Positions 4,471 through 5,176 of a stretch of DNA of 5,176 nt are shown piece by piece (the first letter of the stretch is position 1; the number at the start of each line of letters is the position of its first letter). Source of the DNA: Oscillospiraceae bacterium (GTDB taxonomy: Bacteria; Bacillota; Clostridia; UMGS1883); assembly GCA_015069065.1 (NCBI GenBank), contig SVJI01000109.1:1-5176 (forward strand), in the 5' to 3' direction. A program made the position numbers and the translations under genes. Below the pieces are notes generated by a model, which had not been told where the DNA came from, did no database searches, and worked only from the letters and a program-made list of their open reading frames with translations.

Positions 4471-5176
4471 ATGGCAGAAACTACAAACAGCAATACACTT
4501 GGGGAAACACTCTCACTGCTTATCGAGGGGAAGAAATACACTGCCGCGCGTGATGTTCTTGAAACAATGCATGCAGCGGATATTGCCGTAATGCTTGACG
4601 AGTGTGAGGCGGAGGTTGTTCCGCTTTTATTCAGATTGTTGCCTAAGGAACTGGCGGCAGATACCTTTGTGGAAATGTATGAGGACCAGCAGCAGCTTCT
4701 GATACAGGGATTCAGCGACAGTGAGCTTAAGGAAGTCGTAGACGAACTTTATGTAGACGATGCGGCTGACTTAGTTGGTGAGATGCCTGCAAACGTTGTA
4801 AAAAGAATACTAAGGCAGGCAGATCCTGAAAAAAGAAAACTGATAAATGAAATATTGAAATATCCTGAGGACAGTGCAGGAAGCATTATGACCACGGAGT
4901 ATGTTTCACTGCGCCCCGATATGACTGTTGAGGATGCGATTAAACGCATCAGGAGAACAGGTATCGACAAGGAAACCATCAACACCTGTTATGTTACAAA
5001 GGATAACAGGAAGCTTCTGGGTATAGTAACCGTGCGTGCACTCCTTCTGGCAGAGGAAAATGCCACCATGGAGGAGATAATGACAGAGGATGTCATAAGT
5101 GCGCTCACCACAGAGGACAGGGAAGAGGTTGCCCTCAACTTTACGAAATATGACCTCTCCGCAATGCCAGTTGTGG
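4471..5176 (+). CDS. mgtE: Magnesium transporter MgtE, 5' part (runs off the window)
   Basis: The frame stays open from ATG 4471 to the end of the window, giving the first 235 residues of a protein that is usually about 450. MgtE is a dimeric Mg2+ channel/transporter whose cytoplasmic domains sense internal Mg2+ and close the pore when it is high. Visible here are the N domain (about residues 15-130, helical and acidic, with the repeated pattern of LPKELAADTF and VDDAADLVGEMP), the linker motif YPEDSAGSIMTTEYVSL (131-147), a first CBS domain (about 137-199, with VTVRALL at 186-192) and the start of a second CBS domain (EEIMTEDVISAL, 201-212, through AMPVV). The membrane pore domain lies beyond the window. 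A GAGG site seven bases upstream supports the start. The gene has a long structured leader with its own promoter, which implies control after transcription begins, plausibly by magnesium. Confidence 0.95.
   Translation, partial: MAETTNSNTLGETLSLLIEGKKYTAARDVLETMHAADIAVMLDECEAEVVPLLFRLLPKELAADTFVEMYEDQQQLLIQGFSDSELKEVVDELYVDDAADLVGEMPANVVKRILRQADPEKRKLINEILKYPEDSAGSIMTTEYVSLRPDMTVEDAIKRIRRTGIDKETINTCYVTKDNRKLLGIVTVRALLLAEENATMEEIMTEDVISALTTEDREEVALNFTKYDLSAMPVV

Noticed and set aside
4350..4553. 67-codon + strand ORF spanning the mgtE leader and start
   Set aside because: It overlaps the well-supported MgtE start in another frame, has no SD, and its translation resembles no protein; the 4328 ORF is the better-supported reading of the leader.
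4749..4985. Minus-strand ORF within mgtE
   Set aside because: It is antisense to conserved MgtE sequence and is a by-product of its codon pattern.

Overview
The window reads as a chromosomal segment of a Gram-positive, clostridial-type bacterium, most likely in the Ruminococcus/Oscillospiraceae range. This is inferred from moderate-to-low GC, purine-rich Shine-Dalgarno (SD) sites ahead of most genes, near-consensus sigma-A promoters, T-rich intrinsic terminators, and protein families typical of Firmicutes. All convincing genes lie on the + strand. No tRNA, rRNA, CRISPR array, insertion sequence or phage gene is visible.

Layout. A strong hairpin (11-54) ends or insulates whatever lies upstream. 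It is followed by a textbook TTGACA-17-TATAAT promoter (58-86) and a complete membrane-anchored nucleotide-sugar 4,6-dehydratase of the WbpM/PglF/CapD type (126-2009). A 193-base AT-rich spacer follows, with a second promoter (2109-2137) and recurring TGTTACAAA-like boxes. It leads to a secreted protein with a Cys/His/Glu arrangement like a CHAP or NlpC/P60 cysteine peptidase/amidase (2203-2937). An intrinsic terminator (2918-2957) overlaps that gene's stop codon. Then come mltG, the endolytic murein transglycosylase (start best placed at 3003), and 21 bases later a 70-residue DUF3006 protein (4026-4238). A third promoter (4249-4278) drives a roughly 185-base leader and the 5' half of mgtE, a CBS-domain magnesium transporter/channel that runs off the window at 5176.

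Three of the five larger genes act at the cell envelope: surface glycan precursor synthesis, a putative secreted wall-active cysteine hydrolase, and glycan-strand cleavage by MltG. MgtE handles magnesium, which is also needed for envelope and ribosome stability, but the sequence shows no direct link between these jobs.

The most interesting part is the mgtE leader (about 4285-4470). It contains a 30-codon ORF with a good SD. It also contains two strong, mutually exclusive RNA helices that overlap that ORF. One is followed by six Ts, as in an intrinsic terminator; the other would break it, as an antiterminator does. A third small hairpin lies against the mgtE ribosome-binding site. I did not recognise the M-box magnesium riboswitch or another known riboswitch here. 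A translation-coupled attenuator or an unrecognised riboswitch is therefore a reasonable hypothesis.
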